NCBI GenBank assembly: GCA_030604885.1
Contig: JAUVUZ010000006.1
Span: forward strand, 91,915 to 155,914
Length of the DNA stretch: 64,000 nt
Reading direction: 5' to 3'
DNA from: Alphaproteobacteria bacterium
Lineage (GTDB): Bacteria; Pseudomonadota; Alphaproteobacteria; Rhodospirillales; Rhodospirillaceae
Under the pieces are notes generated by a model. It was not told where the DNA came from. It saw only the letters and a list, made by a program, of their open reading frames with translations, and did not search any database. The translations under genes and the position numbers were made by a program. Positions within the stretch are counted from its first letter, which is position 1. Each line of letters begins with the position of its first letter. Positions 7,352 through 16,204 of this stretch are shown here, one piece after another.

Positions 7352-9106
7352 TCAGTAGCCCACCGCCGCGCCCGCCGGGCGCCGCGCGTCGTTGGCGCCG
7401 TAGAGGAAACCGCGCAGAACCTTGCCCGAGTGCGCCTGGTCGCCGCCCGAGGCCGCCGCCTCCTTCTGCGCCGCGCCGACGCCGCCCACCTGGATCAGCT
7501 CCGCCGCGCCCCACGGCTTCTGCTCGGTGACGGTGTGGCCCATGGATTCGAGGATCTTCACGGTGTCGGGGGAGAGGCCGAAGGGTTCGGCGTAGAGGGT
7601 GTCGGGCAGCCACTGGTGGTGGAAGCGCGGCGCGTCCACCGCTTCCTGCGGCGCCATGCCGTAGTCCACCACGTTGAGGATGGTCTGGAGAGTGATGGTG
7701 ATGATGCGCGAGCCGCCCGGGCTGCCGAGCACCAGCAGGGTTTCCCGGTCCTTGGTTACCAGGGTCGGCGACATCGACGACAGCGGCCGCTTGCCCGGCG
7801 CGATGCTGTTGGCCTTGCCCTGCACCAGGCCGTAGAGGTTCTTCACCCCCGGCTTGATGGTGAAGTCGTCCATTTCGTTGTTGAGCAGGAAGCCGGTGCC
7901 GGGGGCCACCACGCCCGCGCCGAACGCGCCGTTGATGGTGTAGGTGACCGCCACCGCGTTGCCCTCCCGGTCCACCACCGAATAGTGGGTGGTCTCGGGC
8001 TTTTCGTGGGGCGGCGTGCCGGGCTGCACCTCGGCCGAGGGGGTGGCCCGGGCCGGGTCGATGCGCTTGCGGATCTCCGCCGCGTAGTCCTTGGAGAGCA
8101 GGCGGTCGAGCGGATTGTTCACGAACGCCGGGTCGCCCAGGTAGGTGTTGCGGTCCATGTAGGCGTGGCGCATCGCCTCCACCATCAGGTGGACCGAGGC
8201 GGCGGAGCGGAAGCCCATCGCCTTGATGTCGTAGCCTTCGAGGACGTTGAGAATCTGGCAGATGGTGGTGCCGCCGGAGGAGGGCGGCGGCGCCGAGATC
8301 ACCGCGTGGCCGCGATAGGTGCAGGTGAGCGGCTGGCTTTCGGCAACCTTGTAGTCGGCGAAATCCGCCTCGGTGAGCAGGCCGCCGTGGGCGGCGCTCG
8401 CCGCCGCCACCTTGGCGGCGATCGGGCCGCGGTAGAAGGCGTCCGGCCCGCCCTTGGCGATCGCTTCGAGGGTGGCGGCGAGATCGGGCTGCGTCAGCCG
8501 GTCGCCGGGGCGGAAGCGGGAGCCGTCGGCCTGGAGGAAGATCGCCTTCGCGCCCGGGTCCTTGGCCAGCGCGTCGGCCTTGGCGTCGAGGATGTCGGTA
8601 TCCGCCCGACCGAGGACGAAGCCCTCGCGCGCCAGGCGGATCGCCTCCGCCATCACCTCGGCGCGGGGGCGGGAGCCGTAGCGTTCGAGGGCGTAGTCGA
8701 GGCCCGCCACCGTGCCCGGCACCCCGGCGGCGAGGTAGCCGTCGAGGGAGAGGCCCTTCACCGGGTTGCCCTCGGCGTCGAGGTACATCGTCTCGGTGGC
8801 GCGGCCCGGCGCGGTCTCGCGGAAGTTGATGAACGCCTCCCGGCCGTTGGCCATGCGCAGGGTCATGAAGCCGCCGCCGCCGATGTTGCCGCAGCAGGGG
8901 TTCACCACCGCCAGGGCGTAGCCCACCGCCACCGCCGCGTCCACCGCGTTGCCGCCCGCCTTCAGCACCGCCACGCCCGCCTCGGAGGCGAGGCGCTGGG
9001 AGCTGACCACCATGCCGTTCGCGGCCTCCACCGCAGGCTGCGAGGCGCCGAGGGCGGCGGAGGGCAGAAGGGCGAGGGCGATCGCGAAGGCCGTGCGGAG
9101 GGTCAT
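7352..9106 (-). CDS. ggt: Gamma-glutamyltransferase (proenzyme)
   Basis: 584-aa periplasmic Ntn-hydrolase that transfers or hydrolyses gamma-glutamyl groups from glutathione and related compounds. The signal peptide ends near AALGAS (residue 21). The autocleavage and catalytic threonine lies in KPETTHYSVVD at about residue 373, splitting large and small subunits. Further family motifs are PPPSSGG and a C-terminal GSPGGSRI. ATG at 9106 starts 4 nt after the tctA stop, so ggt is the last gene of the tctC-tctB-tctA operon. That linkage suggests the transporter imports a product of gamma-glutamyl cleavage, for example glutamate or a conjugate's remainder (inference). Confidence 0.95.
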   Translation of the reverse strand: MTLRTAFAIALALLPSAALGASQPAVEAANGMVVSSQRLASEAGVAVLKAGGNAVDAAVAVGYALAVVNPCCGNIGGGGFMTLRMANGREAFINFRETAPGRATETMYLDAEGNPVKGLSLDGYLAAGVPGTVAGLDYALERYGSRPRAEVMAEAIRLAREGFVLGRADTDILDAKADALAKDPGAKAIFLQADGSRFRPGDRLTQPDLAATLEAIAKGGPDAFYRGPIAAKVAAASAAHGGLLTEADFADYKVAESQPLTCTYRGHAVISAPPPSSGGTTICQILNVLEGYDIKAMGFRSAASVHLMVEAMRHAYMDRNTYLGDPAFVNNPLDRLLSKDYAAEIRKRIDPARATPSAEVQPGTPPHEKPETTHYSVVDREGNAVAVTYTINGAFGAGVVAPGTGFLLNNEMDDFTIKPGVKNLYGLVQGKANSIAPGKRPLSSMSPTLVTKDRETLLVLGSPGGSRIITITLQTILNVVDYGMAPQEAVDAPRFHHQWLPDTLYAEPFGLSPDTVKILESMGHTVTEQKPWGAAELIQVGGVGAAQKEAAASGGDQAHSGKVLRGFLYGANDARRPAGAAVGY

Positions 9107-9110
9107 GGGG

Positions 9111-10601
9111 TCACACCTGCGTCAGTTTGCGATGGCGCTTGAGCGCGTAGATCAGCGAGATCGCCGCCAGCACCAGGAAGGCGAGCGAGATCGGCTGGGT
9201 GACGAAGATCATCGGCGAGCCGTTGGCGATGGTGAGCGAGTTGCGGAACGCCTGCTCGGTCATGCCGCCGAGGATCAGCGCCAGCACCAGCGGCGGGATC
9301 GGGATCGACAGGCGCGAGAGCATGTAGCCGCCGAGCGCGCTCACCGACACCAGGACGAAATCGAAGTTGGCGTAGTTGAGGAAATAGGTGCCCATGTAGG
9401 CGAGGCCGACGATCATCGGCAGCATGATCCGCTGCGGCGTCTTCAACAGCTGCACCAGCGGCACCGCCAGCGGCAGGTTGATGAGCAGCAGGACGATGTT
9501 GCCCGCCAGCATCGAGGCGATCACGCCCCAGGCGATCTCGGGGTGTTGCTCGAACAGGATCGGCCCGGGCCGCACCCCCAGCATCATCAGCGCGCCCAGC
9601 ATCACCGCGGCGGTGCCCGAGCCGGGAATGCCGAGGGTGAGCAGCGGCACCAGCGCGCCGCACGAGCAGGCGTTGTTGGCGGATTCCGGCCCGGCGAGGC
9701 CCTCCACCGCGCCCTTGCCGAACTCCTCCGGCTTGCGGCTGAAGGATTTCTCGATGGCGTAGGAGAGGAAGGTGGCGATGGTGCCGCCCGCGCCCGGCAG
9801 CACGCCGATGAAGAACCCGAGCGGCCCGCCGCGCAGGATCGGCTTCCACGAGCGCTTGAAGTCCTCGCCGGTCATCCACACCCGGCCGATCGACTTGGCG
9901 TCCACGTCGTAGCGCAGGTCGAGGGAGGAGAAGTTCTTGAACACCTCGGCGATGGCGTAGAAGCCGATCATGATCACCAGGAAGTCGATGCCGTCCTGCA
10001 GCGCCTCGATCCCCATGGTGAAGCGGATCGCGCCCGACTGGCCGTCGATGCCGATGGTGGCGAGCATGAAGCCGAAGCCCATGGCGAGGAAGCCCTTCAC
10101 CACGCTGCCCTCGGAGAGGGTGATGGTGGCGGTGAGGGCGAACAGCATCAGCGAGAACTTTTCCGCCGGGCCGAATTTCAGCGCCATCTCGGCCACCGGC
10201 GCGGTGAAGAAGATCAGGAAGACCATGCCGACGATGCCGCCGACGAACGAGGCGATCGCCGAGGTGGCGAGGGCGCTGCCCGCCCGGCCCTGCTTCGCCA
10301 TCGGGTAGCCGTCGAAGCAGGAGACGATCGCCGAGGCGTCGCCGGGGGTGTTGATCATGATCGAGGCGCGGGAGCCGCCGAACATCGCGCCGTAATACAC
10401 CGAGGCCATGGTGATAAGGGCGGTGGCCGGGTTCATGCCGTAGGTGAGCGGGATCAGCACCGCTACGCCGGTGGCCGGGCCGAGGCCGGGCAGCATGCCG
10501 ATGATGGTGCCGAGCAGCCCGCCGATCACCAGCCACATCAGGTTGACCGGTTGCAGCGCCACCTCGAAGCCGAGCCCGAGATTGTGGAGAATCGCATCCA
10601 T
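9111..10601 (-). CDS. tctA: TctA: large membrane subunit of tripartite tricarboxylate-type transporter
   Basis: 496-aa integral inner-membrane protein with about 11-12 hydrophobic segments. Family hallmarks are the glycine-rich GMLPGLGPATGVAVLIPLTY near residue 35 and its second copy GVLPGAGGTIATFLSYA near residue 265, plus GIPGSGTAAVMLGALMMLG. Family members use an ion gradient to import substrates delivered by TctC. It is preceded by tctB (16-nt gap) and followed by ggt (4-nt gap). The start at 10601 gives the normal family length. Confidence 0.95.
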   Translation of the reverse strand: MDAILHNLGLGFEVALQPVNLMWLVIGGLLGTIIGMLPGLGPATGVAVLIPLTYGMNPATALITMASVYYGAMFGGSRASIMINTPGDASAIVSCFDGYPMAKQGRAGSALATSAIASFVGGIVGMVFLIFFTAPVAEMALKFGPAEKFSLMLFALTATITLSEGSVVKGFLAMGFGFMLATIGIDGQSGAIRFTMGIEALQDGIDFLVIMIGFYAIAEVFKNFSSLDLRYDVDAKSIGRVWMTGEDFKRSWKPILRGGPLGFFIGVLPGAGGTIATFLSYAIEKSFSRKPEEFGKGAVEGLAGPESANNACSCGALVPLLTLGIPGSGTAAVMLGALMMLGVRPGPILFEQHPEIAWGVIASMLAGNIVLLLINLPLAVPLVQLLKTPQRIMLPMIVGLAYMGTYFLNYANFDFVLVSVSALGGYMLSRLSIPIPPLVLALILGGMTEQAFRNSLTIANGSPMIFVTQPISLAFLVLAAISLIYALKRHRKLTQV

Positions 10602-10617
10602 GGTTCCGGACTCCGGG

Positions 10618-11091
10618 TCAGAAGGGCAGCACGTCGCCGAGCAGGCCGCGCGGCAGGCTGAGGTTGAGCACCACCGCGAACACCACGAAGGTGACGAGCG
10701 AGAAGATCGCGGCGATGAGGAGGTTCTGGCCGTGCTTGCGGGCGTTGATGAGCGAGCAGACGCCGACCATGAACAGGAACGTGGCGATCAGATAGCCGAG
10801 GGTGTCGAGCGCCAGCCCGTAGGCGATGCCGAGCACCATGATCGCGAGGATCCGCAGCCACAGCACCGGATCGCTGGAAAAGCCCCAGGTGAAGGGCACC
10901 CGCTCGGGCGCGCGCAGGTCCTTGGCGACGAGAATGCCGCCGGAGACGATCACGATCGCCGCCACGAGAAACGGAAACGCACGCGGCCCGATCTGGTCGC
11001 CCGCTTCGTAGACCGGCACCATGAACGCGCCGATCAGATACGCGATGCCGAGCACCACTGCGAGGATGCCGGCGGTGAGGTTCTTGGTCAT
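10618..11091 (-). CDS. tctB: TctB: small membrane subunit of tripartite tricarboxylate-type transporter
   Basis: 157 aa with four predicted transmembrane segments (about residues 5-22, 36-52, 78-110 as a pair, and 120-145), the usual TctB topology and length. The sequence is poorly conserved across the family, so the call relies on size, topology and its position between tctC and tctA. It lies 58 nt after tctC with an AGGAACC ribosome-binding sequence before ATG at 11091. It forms the inner-membrane complex with TctA. Confidence 0.9.
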   Translation of the reverse strand: MTKNLTAGILAVVLGIAYLIGAFMVPVYEAGDQIGPRAFPFLVAAIVIVSGGILVAKDLRAPERVPFTWGFSSDPVLWLRILAIMVLGIAYGLALDTLGYLIATFLFMVGVCSLINARKHGQNLLIAAIFSLVTFVVFAVVLNLSLPRGLLGDVLPF

Positions 11092-11149
11092 CTGGTTCCT
11101 CCCCCCAAGGACGTTGCGGCACGGGGAGGCCCCGCGCCGCGCCGTGTCG

Positions 11150-12139
11150 TCATTTCGCCAGGCCGACGTCCTTGAGCGTGCTGCTCATCAGCTCGGTCTG
11201 CTCGGCGAGGAAGGCCGCGTGCTGCTCGGAGTTCTGGTAGAAGAGCTCCCATTGCAGGTTTTCGAGCGCCTTTTTCCAGGTCGGCGTCTCCACCATCTTG
11301 GCGAGGGTCTTGTCCCAATACGCCTTCTGCTCCGCCGAGAGGCCGGGGGCGGCGATCAGGCCGCGCCAGTGCGGGAAGACGAAGTCGATGCCCTGTTCCT
11401 TCCAGGTCGGCACGTCGGGAATCTCGTTCTCCCGCTGCGGCGACGAGACGCCGAGGAGGCGGAGCTTGCCCGCCTTCACCTGCTCCAGGGTCTCGCCCAG
11501 GCTGATGGTGATCGCCTGGATGTGCCCGCCCAGGAGCGCCGGAATCTGCTCCGCCGCGGTGGCGGGGTAGACCACGAACTTCACCGCCTTCGGGTCGCCG
11601 CCGAACGCCTTGGTGAGGGTGAGGAACTGGATGTGGTCGTCGTTGCCGAGCGCCGGGCCGACGCCGATGTGCATGCTCTCGGGCTTGGCCTTGAGGGCCT
11701 CGAAGAACGATTTGCCGTCCTTCCACGGCGCGTCGGCGCGCACCGCCACCACCTCCCACTCGGTCATCAGGGCCGCAATGGGGGTGAAGCTCTTGTAGGT
11801 GAGCTCGCTCTTGCCGAGCAGGTTGTTCTGGATCAGCAGCGGCGAGGTGGCGGCGAGGAACTCGCCCTGGCCTTCCTTGCCCTTGAGGTAGTTCCAGCCG
11901 GTGGCGCCGCCGCCGCCCGGCTTGTTGGAAACGATGATCGGGCGGGAGACCAGTTTTTCCTCGGTGAGGGTCTTCTGTATCGTCCGCGCCAGCAGATCCC
12001 ATCCGCCGCCCGGCCCTGCGGGCGCGATGATCTCGATCGGCCGCTGCGGTTCCCAGTCCTTGGCGAAGGCCGCCAGCGGGGACGCGGCCACCGCCGTTGC
12101 CAGCACCGCGCCACCCAACGCACGCGAAATGCGGTTCAT
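11150..12139 (-). CDS. tctC: TctC: substrate-binding protein of the adjacent tripartite transporter
   Basis: 329-aa periplasmic receptor. The signal peptide is cleaved near AAFAKD (about residue 25); the mature start has RPIEIIAPAGPGGGWD, the Bug-family ligand-loop motif. ATG at 12139 has GGAGGG 8 nt upstream; an in-frame GTG three codons earlier would sit on top of the ribosome binding site and is rejected. First gene of the tctC-tctB-tctA-ggt operon. It is clearly distinct in sequence from the orphan receptor at 295-1281, so the two probably bind different ligands. The actual substrate is unknown. Confidence 0.93.
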   Translation of the reverse strand: MNRISRALGGAVLATAVAASPLAAFAKDWEPQRPIEIIAPAGPGGGWDLLARTIQKTLTEEKLVSRPIIVSNKPGGGGATGWNYLKGKEGQGEFLAATSPLLIQNNLLGKSELTYKSFTPIAALMTEWEVVAVRADAPWKDGKSFFEALKAKPESMHIGVGPALGNDDHIQFLTLTKAFGGDPKAVKFVVYPATAAEQIPALLGGHIQAITISLGETLEQVKAGKLRLLGVSSPQRENEIPDVPTWKEQGIDFVFPHWRGLIAAPGLSAEQKAYWDKTLAKMVETPTWKKALENLQWELFYQNSEQHAAFLAEQTELMSSTLKDVGLAK

Positions 12140-12334
12140 TCGTTCCACCCTCCGAAAATCGGATCAATTTTTTGATACGCGGGGACTATCCAACCGACAT
12201 GGGCATTGCCGCCGCGTTTCCAATCGCCTGAGGCGAATGGGGCGCAATTTTCCGCGCGCCCGGCGCGCCTTGCGGCGCGCGCGGGAGGCTGCGATGCTGG
12301 GGGGAAAAGGACCCGGGCGGAGGAGGAGGAAACG

Positions 12335-12718
12335 ATGCCGCGCACCATCGCGCTGAAGCGCCTCGCGGGGGATTACGGCGTCGCCCGCCTCGCCGCCGAC
12401 GCGCCGATCCCGCCGTGGGCCGACGGCCCCGGCTTCGTCGCGATCGCGCGCACCGACGACGAGCTGTCGGTGACCTGCCGTGCCGAGCGGATTCCGCCCG
12501 GGGTGCGGGCCGACCGCGACTGGATCTGCTGGAAGTTCGCAGGCCCCTTCGCCTTCGACGAGGCGGGCATCCTGCTCGCGGTGGTGCGCCCGCTGTCGGA
12601 GGCGGGCTTGGGCGTCTACGTCGTCTCCAGCTACGACACCGATCACCTGCTGCTGAAATCCGCCGCCGCCCCGGAGGCCGAAGCTTTGCTCACGGCGGCG
12701 GGGCACCGGCTCGACTAA
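12335..12718 (+). CDS. ACT-domain-containing protein
   Basis: 127-aa cytoplasmic protein with an ACT-type small-molecule sensing fold: a beta strand with CWKFAGPFAFDEAGILLAVV (residues about 60-80), then PLSEAGLGVYVVSSYDTDHLLL, the pattern of stand-alone paired-ACT regulators (COG3603 type). ATG at 12335 follows AGGAGGAGGA, a very strong ribosome binding site. It is transcribed divergently from tctC and converges on the CinA-like gene with stops overlapping by 4 nt (CTAA). The bound amino acid is unknown. Confidence 0.8.
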   Translation: MPRTIALKRLAGDYGVARLAADAPIPPWADGPGFVAIARTDDELSVTCRAERIPPGVRADRDWICWKFAGPFAFDEAGILLAVVRPLSEAGLGVYVVSSYDTDHLLLKSAAAPEAEALLTAAGHRLD

Positions 12719-13470
12719 TTCGTCGCCGCCGGGTCGGATTCCTCGGGGTCGAGGCCGAGGGCGCGGAACATCGCGGCGACCTTGTCCATCGCCGCGTCGA
12801 GGTCGGCCTTGTCGGTGGAGCGGCCGACGATGCACACGCCGATGCGCTCGCCCAGGCCGAAGGGATAGCTGCCGAGGTCGACGCCCGGGTGCTCGGCCTG
12901 GATCTCGGCGAGGCGCTGGGCGAGGTCGCCCTCGCGGGCATCCGCCGAGATCGCGCGGGAGAGCACCGGGTCGCCGCCCGACAGCGTGTGGGCGATGGCG
13001 TCGAACATCGCGCGCATGATGCTCGGCACCCCGGCCATCACGTGGACGTTCTCCATGCGGAAGCCCGGCGCCGCCGACACCGGGTTGGGGATCAGGCTGG
13101 CGCCCTCGGGGGTCATCGCCATGCGCAGGCGGGCGGCGTTGACGGTGTCGCCGTAATAGGCCTCGAGGATGCGCTTCGCCTCCGGGTGGAGGGTCCAGGC
13201 GACGCCGAACGCCTTGGCGACGCTGGCGGCGGTGATGTCGTCGTGGGTGGGGCCGATGCCGCCGGTGGTGAAGACGTAGGTGAAACGCGCCCGCGCGTCG
13301 TTCACCGCCGCGACGATGCGTTCCTCCACGTCCGGGATCACCATCGCCTCGCCCACGGGAATGCCGAGCTGGCTCAGGCGCTTGGCGAGGAAGGGCAGGT
13401 TCTCGTCCTTGATCCGCCCGGAGAGGATCTCGTTGCCGATCAGGATGACGCAGGCGGAAGGCTGGGACAC
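12715..13470 (-). CDS. CinA-like molybdopterin-binding (MoCF_biosynth) domain protein
   Basis: 251 aa. The N-terminal about 170 residues are a MoaB/MogA-like fold with ILIGNEILSGRIKDEN and GGIGPTHDDITAASVA, the signature of CinA N-terminal domains. No C-terminal CinA nicotinamide-nucleotide amidase domain is present, so it is the short form common in Alphaproteobacteria. GTG at 13470 has GAGGAG at 8 nt. The frame is open further upstream into the nudix gene, but that part is the other gene read out of frame. It lies 17 nt behind the nudix gene, likely one operon. Precise activity (pyrophosphatase or other) is unproven. Confidence 0.85.
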   Translation of the reverse strand: MSQPSACVILIGNEILSGRIKDENLPFLAKRLSQLGIPVGEAMVIPDVEERIVAAVNDARARFTYVFTTGGIGPTHDDITAASVAKAFGVAWTLHPEAKRILEAYYGDTVNAARLRMAMTPEGASLIPNPVSAAPGFRMENVHVMAGVPSIMRAMFDAIAHTLSGGDPVLSRAISADAREGDLAQRLAEIQAEHPGVDLGSYPFGLGERIGVCIVGRSTDKADLDAAMDKVAAMFRALGLDPEESDPAATN

Positions 13471-13487
13471 GGGCGGAACTCCTCGGT

Positions 13488-13976
13488 TCAAGACAGCGCG
13501 TCGCAGATCGGCGCGATCAGCGGCAGGTCGGCGGGCGGCATCGGGTAGTCCTTGAGCCGGTTGGGCTTGACCCAGGACAGGCCCTGGCCCTCGCGCCCAC
13601 GGGGGAACCCCTCCCAGGTGCGGATCAGGAACACCGGCATCAACAGGTGGAAGCTCTCGTAGGCGTGGGAGGCGAAGGTGAGCGGCAGCAGGCAGGCGGG
13701 CCGCACCGCGATCCCCAGCTCTTCCTCCAGCTCGCGGATCAGCGCCAGCTCCGGCGGTTCGCCCGGGTCCACCTTGCCGCCGGGGAACTCCCACAGCCCG
13801 GCCATGCTCTTGCCCTCGGGCCGCTGCGCCAGAAGCACGCGGCCGTCCGCGTCCGCCAGCACCGCCGCCGCCACCAGCACCAGCGGCAGCCCCGGAACCA
13901 GGCGCGGCCCCGGGGCGAGGCGGCAGCCGCCGCAGTCGTCAGGAGCGGTAGTCGGCGTTGATGCTGATGTAGTCAT
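13488..13976 (-). CDS. mutT: MutT-like Nudix hydrolase (8-oxo-dGTP diphosphatase)
   Basis: 162 aa. It has an exact Nudix box, G-x5-E-x7-RELEEELG, at about residues 66-88, preceded by MAGLWEFPGGKVDPGE, the form typical of MutT, which removes mutagenic 8-oxo-dGTP. There is a roughly 30-residue N-terminal stretch before the fold. The start at 13976 overlaps the end of argJ by 38 nt and has no strong ribosome binding site, so the true start could be internal; translational coupling to argJ is likely. No MutY-like or thiamine-synthase fusion is seen. It belongs to the ppiC-argJ-mutT-cinA run on the minus strand. Confidence 0.85.
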   Translation of the reverse strand: MTTSASTPTTAPDDCGGCRLAPGPRLVPGLPLVLVAAAVLADADGRVLLAQRPEGKSMAGLWEFPGGKVDPGEPPELALIRELEEELGIAVRPACLLPLTFASHAYESFHLLMPVFLIRTWEGFPRGREGQGLSWVKPNRLKDYPMPPADLPLIAPICDALS

Positions 13977-15171
13977 GGGTGAGATCGCAGGTCCATACCG
14001 TCGCCTTGCCGCGGCCGACGCCCACGTCCACGGCGATGTCGATGTTCTGGGTTTTGAAATGGGCGGCCACCGGGGTTTCGTCGTAGCCCGGCACCGCCGC
14101 GCCCTCGGCCGCCACCGGCACGCCGCCGATGACGATCCTGAGCTTGTCGCGGTCGGCCTTTTCGCCCGACTTGCCGACGGCGGCGATGACGCGGCCCCAG
14201 TTGGCGTCCTCGCCCGCGATCGCGGTCTTCACCAGCGGCGAGTTGGCGACCGCGAGGCCGATCTTGCGCGCCGCCGCGTTGCTGGCCGCGCCGGTCACGG
14301 TGATGGCGACGAACTTGGTGGCGCCCTCGCCGTCCTTGACGATCTGCTGGGCGAGGTCGATCAAAAGGCCGTCGAGGGCCTTGCGGAATTTCCGCAGCGC
14401 CGGGTCGGAGGCCTTCGCCACCGGCGCATTCCCGGCCTTGCGGGTGGCCACCAGCAGCAGGGTGTCGGAGGTGGAGGTGTCGCTGTCGACGGTGATGCAG
14501 TTGTAGGACTTGTCGGCCCCCGCCTTCAGCAGCTCCTGCAGCACCGGGGCGGGCAGGTCGGCGTCGGTGAAGACGAAGTTGAGGGTCGTCGCCATGTCCG
14601 GCGCGATCATCCCCGAACCCTTGCCGAAGCCCGCGATCGTCACCGGCACGCCGCCGATCTCGGTGGTTACCGAGGCGGCCTTGGGGAAGGTGTCGGTGGT
14701 CATGATCGCGCGCGCCGCCGCCTCCCACGCGTCGGCCGAGAGGGCGGCCTTCGCCTCCGGCAGCTTGGCGACGATCTTCGAGGCGTCGAGCGGCACGCCG
14801 ATGGTGCCGGTGGAGGCGATGAACACTTCCTCGGCCTTGCATCCGAACGCCTTGGCGGCGCCCGCCGCGGTCTCCTCGACCGCGGCGACGCCCGCCTTGC
14901 CGGTGAAGGCGTTGGCGTTGCCCGAGTTGCACACGATCACCCGCGCGGTTTCCCCCTTCAGCGCCTCGCGGCACCAGTCCACCGGCGCCGAGCGCGTCTT
15001 GGAACGGGTGAACACGCCCGCCACCGCCGATCCGGCGGGCACCTCGGCGACCATCAGGTCGGGGCGCCCGGCGTAGCGCAGGCCGGTGTTGGCGGTGGCG
15101 AAGCGCACCCCCGCGACCGGCGTGAGGGTGGGGAAGGCGGCGGGGGCGAGGGGGGAAACCTTGGTGCTCAT
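13939..15171 (-). CDS. argJ: Bifunctional glutamate N-acetyltransferase / amino-acid N-acetyltransferase
   Basis: 410 aa. It catalyses the acetyl-recycling step of arginine biosynthesis (ornithine acetyltransferase, EC 2.3.1.35, and often acetylglutamate synthase). The self-cleavage site is seen as KGSGMIAPDMATTLNFVFTD near residue 190, with the nucleophilic Thr after MA. N-terminal ATANTGLRYAGRPDL and the C-terminal THDYISINADYRS end are typical and full-length. ATG at 15171 follows GAGGA; an upstream 39-residue extension is out of family. It lies 28 nt after the parvulin gene. Confidence 0.97.
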   Translation of the reverse strand: MSTKVSPLAPAAFPTLTPVAGVRFATANTGLRYAGRPDLMVAEVPAGSAVAGVFTRSKTRSAPVDWCREALKGETARVIVCNSGNANAFTGKAGVAAVEETAAGAAKAFGCKAEEVFIASTGTIGVPLDASKIVAKLPEAKAALSADAWEAAARAIMTTDTFPKAASVTTEIGGVPVTIAGFGKGSGMIAPDMATTLNFVFTDADLPAPVLQELLKAGADKSYNCITVDSDTSTSDTLLLVATRKAGNAPVAKASDPALRKFRKALDGLLIDLAQQIVKDGEGATKFVAITVTGAASNAAARKIGLAVANSPLVKTAIAGEDANWGRVIAAVGKSGEKADRDKLRIVIGGVPVAAEGAAVPGYDETPVAAHFKTQNIDIAVDVGVGRGKATVWTCDLTHDYISINADYRS

Positions 15172-15199
15172 GGCAGGGTCCTCGGGATTGCGTTCGGGA

Positions 15200-16048
15200 T
15201 CAGGGCTTGACCGGCTTGCCTTCCAGGTCGAAACGCTTGACCTGGGCGTGCTCGCGCAGGCCCTTGACGATCTCCATGGCGATTTCACCCGCGGCCTGCT
15301 CGCGCAGCTGCGGCTTGATCTCCTCGAGGGTCGGCACCGGCGCGGTGCGGCGGTCCTCGACCTTGATCACGTGCCAGCCGAACTGGGTCTTCACCGGCTC
15401 CTTGCTCACCTCGCCCGGCTTCATCGCGAAGGCGGCCTCGGCGAACGGCTGCACCATGTCGGAGGCCTTGAAGTAGCCGAGGTCGCCGCCCGAACCGGCC
15501 GACGGACCGGTGGACTTCTCCTTCGCCACCGCGGTGAAGTCGGCGCCCTTGGCGATCTGGTCGATCACCGCCTTCGCCTCCTTCTCGGTCTGGAGCAGGA
15601 TGTGGCGGGCGTGGACCTCTTCCTCCGGCGGGTTGGCCTTCACCCACTCGTCGTAGACGGTCTTGATCTGGGCGTCGGTGAGCTTCTTGTCGATCTCGCG
15701 GGTGAGGTAGACCGAGCGGAGAATCTGGCGCTCGGCGGCCTTGACGTTGCGCTCCACCACCGGGTCCTTGGCGAGGCCCTGCTTCTTCGCCTCGGCGGCG
15801 ACGAGGGTGAGGTCGATGACGTTGTCCAGCAGCGCGTCGTACACATGCTCCAGCGGCACGTCCTTGAGATACGGCACCGCGGCGCGGATCTGCTCCAGCG
15901 CCGAGCGGTGGATCTGCTCGCCGTTGACCACCGCGACCACCGGGTCGTCGGCGGCGCGCGCGGACTGCGGCAGCGCGAGGCCAAGGCAAAGGGCGGCGGC
16001 GATCGCCAAACCGGCGGTCTGGGACTTCAACAGCGAGGTGACGCTCAT
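15200..16048 (-). CDS. Periplasmic PpiC-type (parvulin) peptidyl-prolyl isomerase
   Basis: 282 aa. N-terminal signal peptide or anchor (hydrophobic LAIAAALCLGLALP, cleavage near ARAAD), an alpha-helical chaperone-like segment, then a parvulin domain at about residues 145-250 (VHARHILLQTEKEA, GSGGDLGYF, FGWHVIKVEDRR). Such PrsA/SurA-like proteins fold exported proteins. ATG at 16048 is preferred over a TTG three codons upstream; neither has a strong ribosome binding site. The order ppiC-argJ is common in Rhodospirillales, often with secA on the other side, as here. Confidence 0.9.
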   Translation of the reverse strand: MSVTSLLKSQTAGLAIAAALCLGLALPQSARAADDPVVAVVNGEQIHRSALEQIRAAVPYLKDVPLEHVYDALLDNVIDLTLVAAEAKKQGLAKDPVVERNVKAAERQILRSVYLTREIDKKLTDAQIKTVYDEWVKANPPEEEVHARHILLQTEKEAKAVIDQIAKGADFTAVAKEKSTGPSAGSGGDLGYFKASDMVQPFAEAAFAMKPGEVSKEPVKTQFGWHVIKVEDRRTAPVPTLEEIKPQLREQAAGEIAMEIVKGLREHAQVKRFDLEGKPVKP

Positions 16049-16204
16049 GACGGACAACCTGAAAGGAGAGGGAAAGGGTCGCGGACGCGAACGGGCCGCC
16101 GCCGCGCCCGGGGCACCGCGATTATATCCGACGGTTTTTCGCCGCGCACAAGGCCTTGCGGCGGAATCTCCCCGGTTTTTTCGGGCGGGTGGAGAGCCGG
16201 GACC

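Noticed and set aside
12715..13794. Possible CinA-MutT fusion, since the CinA frame stays open into the nudix gene
   Set aside because: The extension is the nudix gene read in the wrong frame; a GTG with GAGGAG marks the real CinA-like start at 13470.
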